DNA of 64,000 bases from DATLLN01 sp963797175. GTDB taxonomy: Bacteria > Actinomycetota > Thermoleophilia > Gaiellales > JAICJC01. The stretch lies in assembly GCA_963797175.1 (NCBI GenBank), contig CAWCOL010000009.1, positions 806,001 through 870,000 of the forward strand, written 5' to 3'. The notes beneath the pieces are model-generated. The model searched no databases. It was not told the origin of the DNA and saw only the letters and a list, made by a program, of their open reading frames with translations. Of the stretch, positions 19,622 to 28,843 are shown piece after piece; the first letter of the stretch is position 1, and every line of letters starts with the position of its first letter. Position numbers and translations under genes: made by a program.

Positions 19622-20388
19622 GCACCATGCGCCTGTTCTGCGTCGGCTGGTGGTTCCACATCAAGACGATCACCCTGTCCGGCTTCTTCATCCTCATCTC
19701 GCTGCTCCAGCCCGTCATCTTCGCGTCGATCGCGTTCTACATGTGGCGATCGGGCGCGCGACCGGGGGCGCTGCTGGACGTCGCGCTGGGCGCCGGCCTG
19801 ATGGGCATGTGGTCGTCGGTGCTCTTCGGCTCCGGCGGTGCGATCCAGTGGCAGCGCTGGCAGGGCACGCTGGAGGTGCTGGTCGGCGCGCCCGCGCCGT
19901 TCCTGGTCACGCTGGTCTCGATCACGCTGGCCACCGCATCGACCGGCCTCTACGCGATCGCGGCCACCCTGGGATGGGGCTGGCTGCTGTTCGGCATGCC
20001 GCTCTCGCTGGTGCACCCGGTCGCGTTCGTGGTCGCGCTGCCGGTCACCGTCGCCTCTCTGGGACTGCTCGGCCTGGTGCTGGCCTCGACGTTCGTGCTG
20101 TACCGCCATGCCAGCGCGTTCTCGAACCTGCTCGAGTACCCGGTCTGGCTGGTCACCGGCCTGCTGGTGCCGGTCTCGATGCTGCCGGGCTGGGCCGAAC
20201 CGATCTCCTGGGTGCTGGCGCCGACGTGGGGCGTGCGGGCGATCCGCTCGGCCGCATCGGGCGGCGACCCCTGGCCGGCGATCGCGATGTGCGTCCTGCT
20301 CGGGCTCGCGTACCTGGCGATCGGCGCGGTCACGATCCGCAACTTCGAGCGGCTGGCCCGCGGGCGCGCCACGCTGTCGCTGACGTGA
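19618..20388 (+). CDS. ABC-2 type transporter permease 1
   Basis: 256 residues with six hydrophobic segments and the ABC-2 loop feature RWQGTLEVLVGAP between spans 2 and 3. GTG 19618 overlaps the ATPase stop as GTGA. Paired with the second permease it would form a heterodimeric channel. Substrate unknown; drug, lipid or polysaccharide export are the usual roles. Confidence 0.88.
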   Translation: MSTMRLFCVGWWFHIKTITLSGFFILISLLQPVIFASIAFYMWRSGARPGALLDVALGAGLMGMWSSVLFGSGGAIQWQRWQGTLEVLVGAPAPFLVTLVSITLATASTGLYAIAATLGWGWLLFGMPLSLVHPVAFVVALPVTVASLGLLGLVLASTFVLYRHASAFSNLLEYPVWLVTGLLVPVSMLPGWAEPISWVLAPTWGVRAIRSAASGGDPWPAIAMCVLLGLAYLAIGAVTIRNFERLARGRATLSLT

Positions 20389-21170
20389 CCAACCTGCGGC
20401 TGTTCTTCGTCGGCGGGCTGTTCAGCTACCGCGCGCTCTTCAACTGGATCAGCCCGGTGCTGTTCGCCACCACGATGCTGGGCAGCCCGCTCTTCCAGAT
20501 CCTGTTCTTCACGTACCTCGGCCGCACCTACACCAGCCAGCCCGACAGCTTCTTCATCGTCGGCAACGCCGTGCAGGTCAGCGCGATGTCGGGCGTCTAC
20601 GCCGCCACGATGACGATCGCCAACGAGCGGCAGTTCGGCACCCTGTCGCCCATCCTGGCGACGCCGGCGAACCGCGTGATGCTGATCTTCGGCCGCAGCC
20701 TGCCGGTGATCGCCAACGGCATCGTCGTCTCGCTGTTCGGCTTCGCCGTCGGGATCCTCGTGCTCAACCTCGACCTGCCGGCCTCCCAGTGGCCCGCACT
20801 CGCCGTCGTGCTGGTGGTCACCGTCTCGAGCTGCACCGCGCTCGGCCTGCTGCTCGGGGCCTTCGGGCTACGAGCGCGCGACGTGTTCTTCTTCTCGAAC
20901 CTCGTCTACTTCCTGATGCTGCTCTTCTGCGGCGTCAACATCCCGCTCTCGGTGCTGCCCGGCTGGATGCAGACGGTCGGAAACGCGCTGCCGCTCACGC
21001 ACGGGATCGAGGCGGCCCGGAACGTCGCGGCGGGCGGCTCGCTCTCCGCGAGCGGGAGCCTGGTCGCGACCGAGGCCGCGATCGGCGCGGCCTACGCGGT
21101 CGCCGCGTTCCTGCTGTTCAAGCTGCTCGAGGTCGAGAGCCGCCGTCGCGCGAGCCTCGACATCCTGTAG
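20385..21170 (+). CDS. ABC-2 type transporter permease 2
   Basis: 261 residues, six spans, and the loop NERQFGTLSPILATPANR of ABC-2 permeases. GTG 20385 overlaps the previous stop (GTGA). The 3' third overlaps the reading frame of the convergent MFS gene. Confidence 0.88.
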   Translation: MTNLRLFFVGGLFSYRALFNWISPVLFATTMLGSPLFQILFFTYLGRTYTSQPDSFFIVGNAVQVSAMSGVYAATMTIANERQFGTLSPILATPANRVMLIFGRSLPVIANGIVVSLFGFAVGILVLNLDLPASQWPALAVVLVVTVSSCTALGLLLGAFGLRARDVFFFSNLVYFLMLLFCGVNIPLSVLPGWMQTVGNALPLTHGIEAARNVAAGGSLSASGSLVATEAAIGAAYAVAAFLLFKLLEVESRRRASLDIL

Positions 21171-22334
21171 CGAGCGCATCGCCGGCACCAGGATCAGCGC
21201 GGCCACGGCGCAGCCGGCCGCGGCCAGCACGTAGACGCCGCGCACGCCCAGCAGGCCGATCGCGAGGCCGGCCATCGGGAAGGACAGCGCGAACGCGCCC
21301 AGCACCACGGCCTCGGTCGCGGCCGTCGCCCGCGAGCGGACGGCGTCGGGCGTGCGGCGCTGGAGGATGCCCTGCTCGGAGACCGTGACCGACCCTTCGG
21401 CCAGCCCGGCGACGGCCATGCCGACCAGCGCCACGCCGAACGCCGGCGCCACGGCGACCGTGACGAAGCCGGCGCCGATCAGGGCGCAGCCGCCGATCAT
21501 CGTCGAGCGCTCGCGGCGCTCGGCCAGCCGCCGGCCCAGGAAGGAGCCGGCGATGGCGCCGCCGCCCCAGCAGGCGGCCAGCAGGCCGTAGCCGATCGAG
21601 CCCGCGCCGAACGAGCGCGCCAGCGGCAGCTCGGCGACCAGCACCGGGCCGAGCAGGAACAGCAGCACGATCCAGGCCAGGGTGATCAGCCGCAGCACGG
21701 GGTCGGCCAGGATGAAGCGGAAGCCGGCGCGCAGCCCCGCGTGCTCCTCCGCGTCCTCGGCCGTCCGGGCGGGGTCGGCGAAGCTGCCGCGCACGGTCCA
21801 GACCAGCGCGGCGGACGCCGCGAAGCAGACCGCGTTGGCGCCGAAGACGGCGCTGGGGCCGACGAAGCCGGCGACGACGCCGCCCAGCATCGGGCCCAGC
21901 AGCGCGCCCGCGTTGCGGCCGATCGAGACGGTGCTGTTCGCCCAGGCGACGTCGTCCACCGGCACCAGGTTGGGCACGGCGGCGGTCGATGCCGAGAAGT
22001 ACGGTGACTGCGCGATGGCGCTCAGCAGCGCCAGCCCAACCAGCGCCAGCGGCGTGTGCGTGACGGCCATCACGGCGGCGACGGTGGCTGCCGCCAGCTC
22101 GGACGCGATCATCACGCGCCGGCGGTCGAGCCGGTCGCCCAGAGCGCCCATCAGCGGCGTGAACACGCCGGAGCCGCCGATGCTGACGAACAGCGCGATG
22201 GACATCCACACCGTCGAGTGCGTGGCGGCGTAGATCGCGACCATCAGCGCGATCCAGGCAGCCTCCGACCCGGTCACCGAGATGACGCGGGCAGCGGCGA
22301 GGCGGCGGATTGCGATGCGGGGCGATGTGGGCAC
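20868..22334 (-). CDS. MFS transporter (EntS/MFS_3 type), over-long 3' end
   Basis: Twelve spans in the first 390 residues, with GALGDRLDRRRV between spans 2 and 3, as in MFS_3 exporters. After VPAMRSL (about 21161) the frame stays open to 20868, adding roughly 100 residues of charged, low-complexity sequence that is simply antisense to the ABC permease. The natural end is probably near 21160 and the stop has been lost, or the tail is spurious. Start GTG 22334. Confidence 0.8.
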   Translation of the reverse strand: MPTSPRIAIRRLAAARVISVTGSEAAWIALMVAIYAATHSTVWMSIALFVSIGGSGVFTPLMGALGDRLDRRRVMIASELAAATVAAVMAVTHTPLALVGLALLSAIAQSPYFSASTAAVPNLVPVDDVAWANSTVSIGRNAGALLGPMLGGVVAGFVGPSAVFGANAVCFAASAALVWTVRGSFADPARTAEDAEEHAGLRAGFRFILADPVLRLITLAWIVLLFLLGPVLVAELPLARSFGAGSIGYGLLAACWGGGAIAGSFLGRRLAERRERSTMIGGCALIGAGFVTVAVAPAFGVALVGMAVAGLAEGSVTVSEQGILQRRTPDAVRSRATAATEAVVLGAFALSFPMAGLAIGLLGVRGVYVLAAAGCAVAALILVPAMRSLQDVEARATAALDLEQLEQQERGDRVGRADRGLGRDQAPARGERAARRDVPGRLDPVRERQRVSDRLHPAGQHRERDVDAAEEQHQEVDEVREEEHVARS

Positions 22335-22523
22335 GAGCGGAACTCCAGAACGGTTGTCGGCGGAAACGGCGCGGCGCGCGAGCGAGCCGCGCGCCGGTCA
22401 ACTGTTGGGAGTGGGTGCCACGGATCCATGGTAGCAGCACGGCGACGGGCCCGCCCGGGCGCCGTCCACTCCCCGCTCACCTGATCGGCGGTTCCGGCCG
22501 GCGGCTGTAATCCGTGGGCGCCG
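22335..22523. other. Intergenic region with a GC-rich hairpin
   Basis: 189 bp without coding signal between two minus-strand genes. A hairpin (outer arms 22439-22444 and 22460-22465, with a GC-rich inner part) could terminate the fumC unit. TTGACC on the minus strand near 22400 lacks a matching -10 box. Confidence 0.35.
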
Positions 22524-22883
22524 TCAGCGCAGGACGGCGTACGCGATGACCAGCACCAGCGCGCCGATCAGGATCACGACCGGCACCACGCTCGAGCCCG
22601 CGCGCGTGTCCACCACACGGTCGCCCGGCCCCGGCGGCGGGTACATCTGCTCCTGGCCGATGGCGATCCGGTGGGCGACGGCATAGGACTCGTCGGCCGC
22701 CACCAGCTCCTCGACCACCTCCGGCTGCAGCTCGAGCTCGGCGCTGATGGCGGTGGCGTCCGCCCCCGCGTCGCGCAGCTCGACGAACCGCTCGACCGCG
22801 GCGTCCGTCAGCTCGTGGTCGGTGGCGTCCTGCCCGGCGGCGCGGAGCGCCAGGAAGCGGTTATCGCGCTGCGGCGCTGACAC
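22524..22883 (-). CDS. Hypothetical protein with C-terminal membrane anchor
   Basis: 119 residues from GTG 22883. The first two thirds (LTDAAVERFVEL, ATAISAELELQPEVVEELV) are helical and acidic and could form a small helix-turn-helix-like domain. One membrane span (about residues 98-117) ends the protein. The start overlaps the end of the amidotransferase gene by 23 bp, so it belongs to the fumC unit. No family recognised. Confidence 0.6.
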   Translation of the reverse strand: MSAPQRDNRFLALRAAGQDATDHELTDAAVERFVELRDAGADATAISAELELQPEVVEELVAADESYAVAHRIAIGQEQMYPPPGPGDRVVDTRAGSSVVPVVILIGALVLVIAYAVLR

Positions 22884-23583
22884 GCGACTCGACGAACCGC
22901 TCGAAGACCGTGCGCGCCGACGCCCGCATCCGCTCCTCGTTGGCGTCGAAGTCGGCGAACAGCCGCTCGGTGGAGCCGGGGCCGAGCGTCCGCTCGAGGT
23001 AGTCGGTGTACGCGGGGACGGTCGCCCACTCGCGGGCCATCTCGCGGGAGACCTCGAGGTGGAACTGCACGCCATAGGCTGCGTCGCCGTAGCGGAACGC
23101 CTGGTTCGGGTAGGCCGGCGAGCCCGCCAGGCGGACGGCGCCGTCCGGCAGGTCGAACGTGTCGCCGTGCCACTGGAGCGTGAGGGCGTCGTCGCCGAGG
23201 GCGCCCAGCACGGGGTCGGCCCGGCCCTCGGCGGTCAGCGTCACCGGCAGCACGCCCACCTCGGGGAGGTCGCCGGCGTAGACCCGCGCGCCCAGGCTCG
23301 AGGCCAGCAGCTGCACGCCCAGGCAGGCGCCCCAGAAGGGCGTCCCCGCCTCGACCGCCTCGCGGATCAGCCGCTTCTCGTCGGCCAGCCACGGGTGCTC
23401 GTGCTCGTCGTTCACGCTCATCGGGCCGCCCATGGCGACGATCACGTCGAAGCCGCGCCACCCGGGCAGCGGCTCGCCCTCGTCCAGCTCGACCCGGTGC
23501 ATCTCGGCGCCCCGCTCGAGCAGCACGTCCTCGAACTCGCCGGGCGGCTCGCAGGCGATGTGCTGGAGCACCAGCGCGCGCAT
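22861..23583 (-). CDS. Class I glutamine amidotransferase-like protein
   Basis: 240 residues. Catalytic triad motifs: GACLGVQLL with the nucleophile cysteine (near residue 87), and VQFHLEV with His and Glu (near residue 174). ALTLQWHGDTF is typical of the stand-alone GMP-synthase-like amidotransferases, which act on small glutamyl or glutamine substrates. The ATG shares a base with the fumC stop (TGATG), so the two are coupled. No other domain is fused. Confidence 0.88.
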   Translation of the reverse strand: MRALVLQHIACEPPGEFEDVLLERGAEMHRVELDEGEPLPGWRGFDVIVAMGGPMSVNDEHEHPWLADEKRLIREAVEAGTPFWGACLGVQLLASSLGARVYAGDLPEVGVLPVTLTAEGRADPVLGALGDDALTLQWHGDTFDLPDGAVRLAGSPAYPNQAFRYGDAAYGVQFHLEVSREMAREWATVPAYTDYLERTLGPGSTERLFADFDANEERMRASARTVFERFVESRVSAAAR

Positions 23584-24890
23584 CAGCCGGCCCCCGCCAT
23601 CGCCCGCAGATCGAGGGCCTTGTCCAGCACCTCGTCCTCGATGCCGTGCTCGCGCGCGACCTCGCGCAGGGTCCTCCCGGAGGCGGCGGCGTCCTTGACG
23701 ATGGCCGTCGCCCGGTCGTAGCCGATGTACGGGTTCAGCGCCGTCGCCATGGCCAGGGTCGCCTCGCCGTTGCGCTCGCACTGCTCGCGGTTCGCCTCGA
23801 TACCGTCAACGCACTTCTCGGCCAGCAGCCGGCAGGCCGCCGACAGCAGGCCGATCGAGCCGAGCAGGTTGCGCGCCATCATCGGGATCTGGACGTTCAG
23901 CTCGAAGTTGCCCTGGAGGCCGCCGACCGTGATCGCGGTGTCGTTGCCGATCACCTGCGCGGCGACCTGGCAGACCACCTCGGGGATCACCGGGTTGACC
24001 TTGCCGGGCATGATCGAGGAGCCCTTCTGCAGCTCGGGGAGGAACAGCTCTCCGAGGCCGGCGCGCGGCCCCGAGCCCATCCAGCGCAGGTCATTGGCGA
24101 TCTTGGTGAGCGAGACGGCGACGGCCTTGAGCGCACCCGAGGCCTCGACCAGACCGTCGCGGTTGGCCTGGGCCTCGAACGGGTCGGCCGGCGGCAGGAT
24201 CGTCAGCCCGGAGCCCGCCGCCAGCAGCTCGCGCACGCGGCCGGCGAAGGCGGGATCGGTGTTCAGGCCGGTGCCGACGGCCGTGCCGCCGAGCGGGATC
24301 TGGCCCAGGCCGGGCAGCGTCGCGGTCACCCGCCGTCCCCCCTCGCGCACCTGCGCCGCATAGCCGCCGAACTCCTGGCCGAGGGTGACCGGCACCGCGT
24401 CCATCAGGTGCGTCCGCCCCGCCTTGGGGATGTCGGCGAACTCCTCGCTCTTCGCGGCCAGCGCGTCGCCGAGGCGCTCCAGGGCCGGCAGCAGCTCGTG
24501 GACGGTGCGGTCGAGCGCCGCCAGGTGTACCGCTGACGGGAAGACATCGTTGGACGACTGGCCCATGTTGACGTGGTCGTTGGCGTGGGCGTCGTCGCCG
24601 GCCAGCGCCGCGATCACCTCGTTGGCGTTCATGTTGGACGAGGTGCCCGAGCCGGTCTGGAAGACGTCGATCGGAAACTGGTCGTCGTGCTCGCCCGCGG
24701 CCACCGCGTCCGCCGCGGTCGCGATCCGCTCCGCCAGGACCGGATCCAGCAGCCCCAGCTCGGCGTTGACCCGCGCGCCGGCGGCCTTGATCCTGCCCAG
24801 CCAGTGCACGACCGGCGCCGGGATCGGCTCGCCTGACACCGGGAAGTTCGCGATCGCCTTGCGTGTCTCCCCGCCCCATAGCTCGGCCAT
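23583..24890 (-). CDS. fumC: Fumarate hydratase class II
   Basis: 435 residues. The fumarase/aspartase signature GSSIMPGKVNP is present with the catalytic serine, and QTGSGTSSNMN and GRTHLMDAVPVTLGQE match class II fumarase. It interconverts fumarate and malate in the TCA cycle without an iron-sulfur cluster. ATG 24890 is chosen because AAGGAG lies 5 bases upstream; an upstream ATG (24917) would be inside that leader. The last gene of the unit is the membrane-anchored hypothetical protein. Confidence 0.96.
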   Translation of the reverse strand: MAELWGGETRKAIANFPVSGEPIPAPVVHWLGRIKAAGARVNAELGLLDPVLAERIATAADAVAAGEHDDQFPIDVFQTGSGTSSNMNANEVIAALAGDDAHANDHVNMGQSSNDVFPSAVHLAALDRTVHELLPALERLGDALAAKSEEFADIPKAGRTHLMDAVPVTLGQEFGGYAAQVREGGRRVTATLPGLGQIPLGGTAVGTGLNTDPAFAGRVRELLAAGSGLTILPPADPFEAQANRDGLVEASGALKAVAVSLTKIANDLRWMGSGPRAGLGELFLPELQKGSSIMPGKVNPVIPEVVCQVAAQVIGNDTAITVGGLQGNFELNVQIPMMARNLLGSIGLLSAACRLLAEKCVDGIEANREQCERNGEATLAMATALNPYIGYDRATAIVKDAAASGRTLREVAREHGIEDEVLDKALDLRAMAGAG

Positions 24891-24954
24891 CTCGGCTCCT
24901 TCGTCCCTCGTCGTCATCTCGGTCCGGCCGGGCAAGCGTAGCGGGGTCGGCCGG

Positions 24955-24960
24955 TATGCT
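24955..24960 (+). promoter_or_regulatory. -10 box TATGCT of a leaderless transcript
   Basis: TATGCT lies 6 nt upstream of GTG 24967, in the 76-bp divergent gap with fumC. Confidence 0.5.
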
Positions 24961-24966
24961 CCGGCG

Positions 24967-26079
24967 GTGGCAGCGAGCACCGACACGCGCTCCGGCGTGC
25001 CGTCGTCGATCGAGCACGCCAAGCGTGCCGGCCACGACGCTCCGGTGCTCTCGGCACGCGACGAGGGCGAGAGCCCTCGCCGGTTCGTCGTCTGGTTCCT
25101 GGCCGGCCTGGCGGCCCTCCTGATCGGCGTCTTCGGCTTCAACGCCCTGGTCGATCCGTACGGCGGCCTCGGCACCGGCCTGCTGCCAACGGCGATCACC
25201 GACGACCCGGCGATCAAGGTGCGCCTGCTCGAGAAGCTGCCGCGCGCGCCGCAGCTGGTCGTGCTGGGATCCTCGCGATCACTCAAGGCCGACCCCGCGT
25301 TCCTGCGGCAGCACACCGGGCTGCGCAGCTTCAACGCCGGCGTGCGCGGCGGGACGACGGTCGAGGCGTACGCGCTCGCCCGGTACGTCCATGATCGCTG
25401 GCCGTCCGCCCACACGCGCTTCCTGATCCTGCTCGACGTGGAGAGCTTCCGCTGGGGCAACCTGGACACGACCCTGCTCAACACCTCCCAGCTGGCGCGG
25501 TACCTGCCGCTGCGCGAGCGGGTCCAGCAGCGCCTCTCGGCGATCCCGCCGCTGCTCTCCTGGAACGCGGCCGAGAACTCGTTGCGGGTGGTGCGGGCCG
25601 AGCAGGACGGCACCGCCTCGCACGCCGACCAGGTGACGGCGTCGCGGACGAGCCAGTTTCGCCCGGACGGCTTCCTCCGGCGCGACCGCTACGACCCCGT
25701 CTTCGAGCGGGAGAAGTACCTCGACATCTACCGCGGCGGCGCGTTCAGCCGGCTCCAGCCGCGGCCGCTGCACTACCTCCAGGCGGCGATCACCCAGATG
25801 GACAAGTGGGGGACGCCGCCCCTGATCGTGCTGACGCCGATCGACCCCAAGCTCCAGAAGGAGCTCCGGCGGATGGGCTGGAACCAGCGGTACCACGACC
25901 TGTTGGCCGACCTCGCCCGTCTGCACCGCAGCCACCCGTTCACGCTCGCCGACATGACGAAGCTCTCCAGCTTCGGCGGCGACCCGTCCGCCTTCTACGA
26001 CCACGTCCACATGCGGCCGTCGAACATGCGCCTGATGCTCGAGCAGGTGCTGAAGGAGCACGGCAGTGCTCTTCAATAG
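24967..26079 (+). CDS. Membrane-anchored SGNH-like (DltD/AlgJ-type) protein
   Basis: 370 residues. One N-terminal span (about residues 40-62), then an extracellular domain with GSSRSLKADP near residue 100 and a late DHVHMRPSN, which fit the Ser and the Asp-His of SGNH hydrolases that accompany MBOAT acyltransferases. It overlaps the MBOAT gene by 14 bp and is clearly co-expressed. A role in O-acylation of an envelope polymer is inferred. The start is GTG 24967. Confidence 0.72.
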   Translation: MAASTDTRSGVPSSIEHAKRAGHDAPVLSARDEGESPRRFVVWFLAGLAALLIGVFGFNALVDPYGGLGTGLLPTAITDDPAIKVRLLEKLPRAPQLVVLGSSRSLKADPAFLRQHTGLRSFNAGVRGGTTVEAYALARYVHDRWPSAHTRFLILLDVESFRWGNLDTTLLNTSQLARYLPLRERVQQRLSAIPPLLSWNAAENSLRVVRAEQDGTASHADQVTASRTSQFRPDGFLRRDRYDPVFEREKYLDIYRGGAFSRLQPRPLHYLQAAITQMDKWGTPPLIVLTPIDPKLQKELRRMGWNQRYHDLLADLARLHRSHPFTLADMTKLSSFGGDPSAFYDHVHMRPSNMRLMLEQVLKEHGSALQ

Positions 26080-27466
26080 CCAGGTCTTCCTGTTTGCATT
26101 CCTGCCCGTGGTCCTGATCGGCTGGTGGGGGCTGCGGGGGGCGACGGTGCGGCTCGGGTTCCTCACGCTGGCGTCGTGGTTCTTCTACGCGTGGTGGGAC
26201 TGGAAGTTCCTGCCGCTGATGCTGACCTCGACGACGGTGGACTACATCGCCGGCCGGATGATCAGCGGCAGCGAGGACGAGCGGCGGCGCAAGGTCGTCC
26301 TGATCGTGGCGCTGGCGTTCAACCTCGCGCTGCTCGGCTACTTCAAGTACGCCGACTTCTTCATCAGTAGCCTGGACGGCATCGGCTCGTGGCTCGGGTT
26401 CGACACGAACGTCCCGCTGGTGCACGTCGTGCTGCCGATCGGGATCTCGTTCTACACGTTCAACTCGATGTCGTACACGATCGACGTCTACCGGCGCGTG
26501 GTCGAGCCGGCCAAGAACGCCGTGCACTACGCCGCGTTCGTGGCGATGTTCCCGCACCTGATCGCCGGCCCGATCGTGCGCTACTCGTCGATCGACCGGC
26601 AGCTGCGCGCGCTGGCGCCGAGGCTGACCTGGGAGCTGGCCGCGTCCGGCCTCTTCTTCTTCACCTGCGGCATGGCGAAGAAGCTGCTGATCGCCGACAC
26701 CCTGGCGCCGCACGTGGACAAGCTGTTTCACAACTCGGCACACCTGGGACTGTTGTCAGGATGGGCAGCGGGGATCGGCTACTCGCTGCAGCTCTACTTC
26801 GACTTCTCCGGGTACTCGGACATGGCGGTCGGCCTCGCCTTCCTGCTCGGCTTCCGCTTCCCGCAGAACTTCGACTCGCCGTACAAGTCGAGGAACATCT
26901 CCGACTTCTGGCGGCGGTGGCACATGTCGCTCTCGTTCTGGCTGCGCGACTACCTCTTCATCCCCATGGGCGGCTCCCGCAACGGGCGTTTCGCGACGCT
27001 GCGCAATCTGACGGTGACGATGTTCCTGGGCGGCCTGTGGCATGGCGCGCAGTGGACGTTCGTGGTCTGGGGCCTGCTGCACGGCGCGTTCCTGGTGGTG
27101 CACAACGTGCTCAAGGGCTTCGGCCTGACGCCGCGCAACGTCGTCGTGAACCGCGTCATCACGTTCATGTGCGTGTGCTCGGCGTTCGTCATCTTCCGGG
27201 CGCCGTCGATGCACGTCGCCGGCAACGTGCTGGGCGCGATGGCCGGCCTGGACGGCATCGACTCGGGCGCGCAGCTGCGGACGCGGGTGGGCGGGATGTT
27301 CGCCCTGATGATCGTGGCGGCGCTGGTCTTCGTGAACGTCGCGCCCAACACCTGGGAGGTGCAGATCCGGCCGCGGGCGATCCACGGCCTGGCGCTGGGC
27401 CTGGTGCTGGCCACCGCGATCCTGATGATCGCGAACCCGAGCCCGTTCCTGTACTTCCAGTTCTGA
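26066..27466 (+). CDS. MBOAT-family O-acyltransferase (AlgI-like)
   Basis: 466 residues with about ten spans. LYFDFSGYSDMAVG, NFDSPYKSRNISDFWRRWHMSLSFWLRDYLFIP and GLWHGAQWTF (catalytic histidine) are diagnostic for AlgI/PatA/DltB-like MBOAT proteins, which carry acyl groups across the membrane for cell-envelope polysaccharide or teichoic acid modification. GTG 26066 overlaps the SGNH gene. Which polymer is modified is unknown. Confidence 0.93.
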   Translation: MLFNSQVFLFAFLPVVLIGWWGLRGATVRLGFLTLASWFFYAWWDWKFLPLMLTSTTVDYIAGRMISGSEDERRRKVVLIVALAFNLALLGYFKYADFFISSLDGIGSWLGFDTNVPLVHVVLPIGISFYTFNSMSYTIDVYRRVVEPAKNAVHYAAFVAMFPHLIAGPIVRYSSIDRQLRALAPRLTWELAASGLFFFTCGMAKKLLIADTLAPHVDKLFHNSAHLGLLSGWAAGIGYSLQLYFDFSGYSDMAVGLAFLLGFRFPQNFDSPYKSRNISDFWRRWHMSLSFWLRDYLFIPMGGSRNGRFATLRNLTVTMFLGGLWHGAQWTFVVWGLLHGAFLVVHNVLKGFGLTPRNVVVNRVITFMCVCSAFVIFRAPSMHVAGNVLGAMAGLDGIDSGAQLRTRVGGMFALMIVAALVFVNVAPNTWEVQIRPRAIHGLALGLVLATAILMIANPSPFLYFQF

Positions 27467-27482
27467 GCCGCGGCCGCGCGGA

Positions 27483-27610
27483 AGCGTGCCGCAAGACGCA
27501 TGGCCGAGCGACAGGGCTCTGACCCCGGTCGAGCCACCCGTGCCGGATGTGTGCCGATATGGTCCGGAGAGGCGCACGGCGAAATGATTGGAGTCTGACC
27601 CCGATCAGGC
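27483..27610. repeat. Dispersed intergenic repeat cluster A
   Basis: The 148-bp gap holds two copies of a unit with a CTCTGACCCC or GTCTGACCCCGATC core. The second copy (27582-27605, ATGATTGGAGTCTGACC) is shared almost base for base with 51104-51127. No coding potential. Confidence 0.75.
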
Positions 27611-27614
27611 GTAG

Positions 27615-28502
27615 CTAACGGCTGGGCGCGGAGTCGCGGCCCGCCGCGAGCGTCCCCGCCAGGGAGGCGCAGGCCACGGCGACGGCGCCCGCGGTGACCG
27701 CGACGGCGTACGCGAACTGCGTCGAGACCAGCGCCGAGGGCAGCACCAGCACCGCGACCGGCGCCAGCAGCCCGAACGCCGCGGCACCCAGCCGCAGGTC
27801 GACCGGCGAGAGCAGGAACCAGGCGAGCGCCAGGATGCCGGCCGGCCAGAAGATCAGGGTCGTCTGGTAGTAGCCGCCCAGCACCGAGAGCGCCGCCAGG
27901 GCGAACGGCAGGACGAGCCACAGCGGCGTCCGCACCGGGCCGTGCCGGTCACGACCGGGCCAGAGCAGCACCGCCGGCGCCGCCACGAACGCGGCGTTGC
28001 AGAGCAGGAACAGGTTGGCGGCCCACGGCTCCGCCGCCGGCCAGGACTGCGAGAACGCGGCGGTGAACGGCACCTCGCGGGCCAGCAGCAGCCCGGCGGC
28101 GACGACGACCAGCCCGATCGCCGGAAGCGCGCGGCCCCGCGTCACGAAGAACGCCGCGGCGACCGGCAGCAGGCCGGCGACCGCGAACCGCAGCACCGCC
28201 GACGTGGCCATCATCTGATCCTGGGGCGTGCGCCACAGGTCGAGGCCGACGGTGAACAGCGCAGGCGAGGCCGAGAGCACGAGCAGCACCAGCGCCGACA
28301 GCCGCAGCCCGTCCTGCCACGCGGCCCGCGGGCTGCCGCCCGTCGCGGCGCGGCCGCGCTCGCGGATCCCGCCCAGGACGAGGGACGCCAGCTCGCCGGC
28401 CCGCACCGGCCCGGCCTCCCCCAGCGCGCCCAGCAGCTCGGCGCCGCGCTCATGCCGGTAGGCCGCCGGATAGGCGCGCAGCGCGATCCGGTAGATCCTC
28501 AT
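27615..28502 (-). CDS. Polytopic membrane protein partnered with a PadR regulator
   Basis: 295 residues. The cytoplasmic N-terminus has YPAAYRHERGAELLGALGE, a pattern seen in membrane proteins encoded next to PadR regulators in actinobacteria, followed by about eight hydrophobic spans. It overlaps the PadR gene by 4 bp (ATGA). Probably a transport or permease-like membrane protein; function unknown. Confidence 0.72.
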   Translation of the reverse strand: MRIYRIALRAYPAAYRHERGAELLGALGEAGPVRAGELASLVLGGIRERGRAATGGSPRAAWQDGLRLSALVLLVLSASPALFTVGLDLWRTPQDQMMATSAVLRFAVAGLLPVAAAFFVTRGRALPAIGLVVVAAGLLLAREVPFTAAFSQSWPAAEPWAANLFLLCNAAFVAAPAVLLWPGRDRHGPVRTPLWLVLPFALAALSVLGGYYQTTLIFWPAGILALAWFLLSPVDLRLGAAAFGLLAPVAVLVLPSALVSTQFAYAVAVTAGAVAVACASLAGTLAAGRDSAPSR

Positions 28503-28813
28503 GCCCTGCTCCCCGCGGTCAGCCGCGTCCCGACCACGTCCGCGGCGGAGCGGAGGCGGGCGGACTCGCGGCGCAGCTCGGCCTCGCCGTCGCCGGTCAG
28601 CCGGTAGTAGCGGCGGGCGCGCCCGTCCACGACCTCCTCACCGGCGGGCTCGACCAGCCCGTGCTCGAGCAGCCGCTCGAGCGCGCCGTACAGCGTGCCC
28701 ACCCGCAGGCGAACGGTGCCGCCCGAAATCTCCTCCGCGCGCTTGACGATGCCGTAGCCGTGCAGCGGGCCGTCGATCAGCGCGGCGAGGGTGAAGTAGG
28801 TCGGCTCTGTCAT
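28499..28813 (-). CDS. PadR-family transcriptional regulator
   Basis: 104 residues, the size of a minimal PadR. The winged helix (LAALIDGPLHGYGIVKR, then VGTLYGALERLLEHGLVE) is typical, with DGRARRYYRLT forming the wing. ATG 28813 sits 7 nt after a -10 box, so the mRNA appears leaderless. The operator-like AT-rich boxes at 28819-28843 overlap its promoter, suggesting autoregulation and control of the membrane-protein partner. Confidence 0.92.
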   Translation of the reverse strand: MTEPTYFTLAALIDGPLHGYGIVKRAEEISGGTVRLRVGTLYGALERLLEHGLVEPAGEEVVDGRARRYYRLTGDGEAELRRESARLRSAADVVGTRLTAGSRA

Positions 28814-28818
28814 GTACC

Positions 28819-28843
28819 GATATATATCAGCACTCGATATATC
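28819..28843. promoter_or_regulatory. PadR operator candidate: two AT-rich palindromic boxes
   Basis: GATATATATC (28819-28828) and GATATATC (28836-28843) are each self-palindromic, about 16 nt centre to centre, and lie between and over the -35 and -10 boxes of the padR promoter. This is the only strongly AT-rich patch nearby. Confidence 0.6.
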
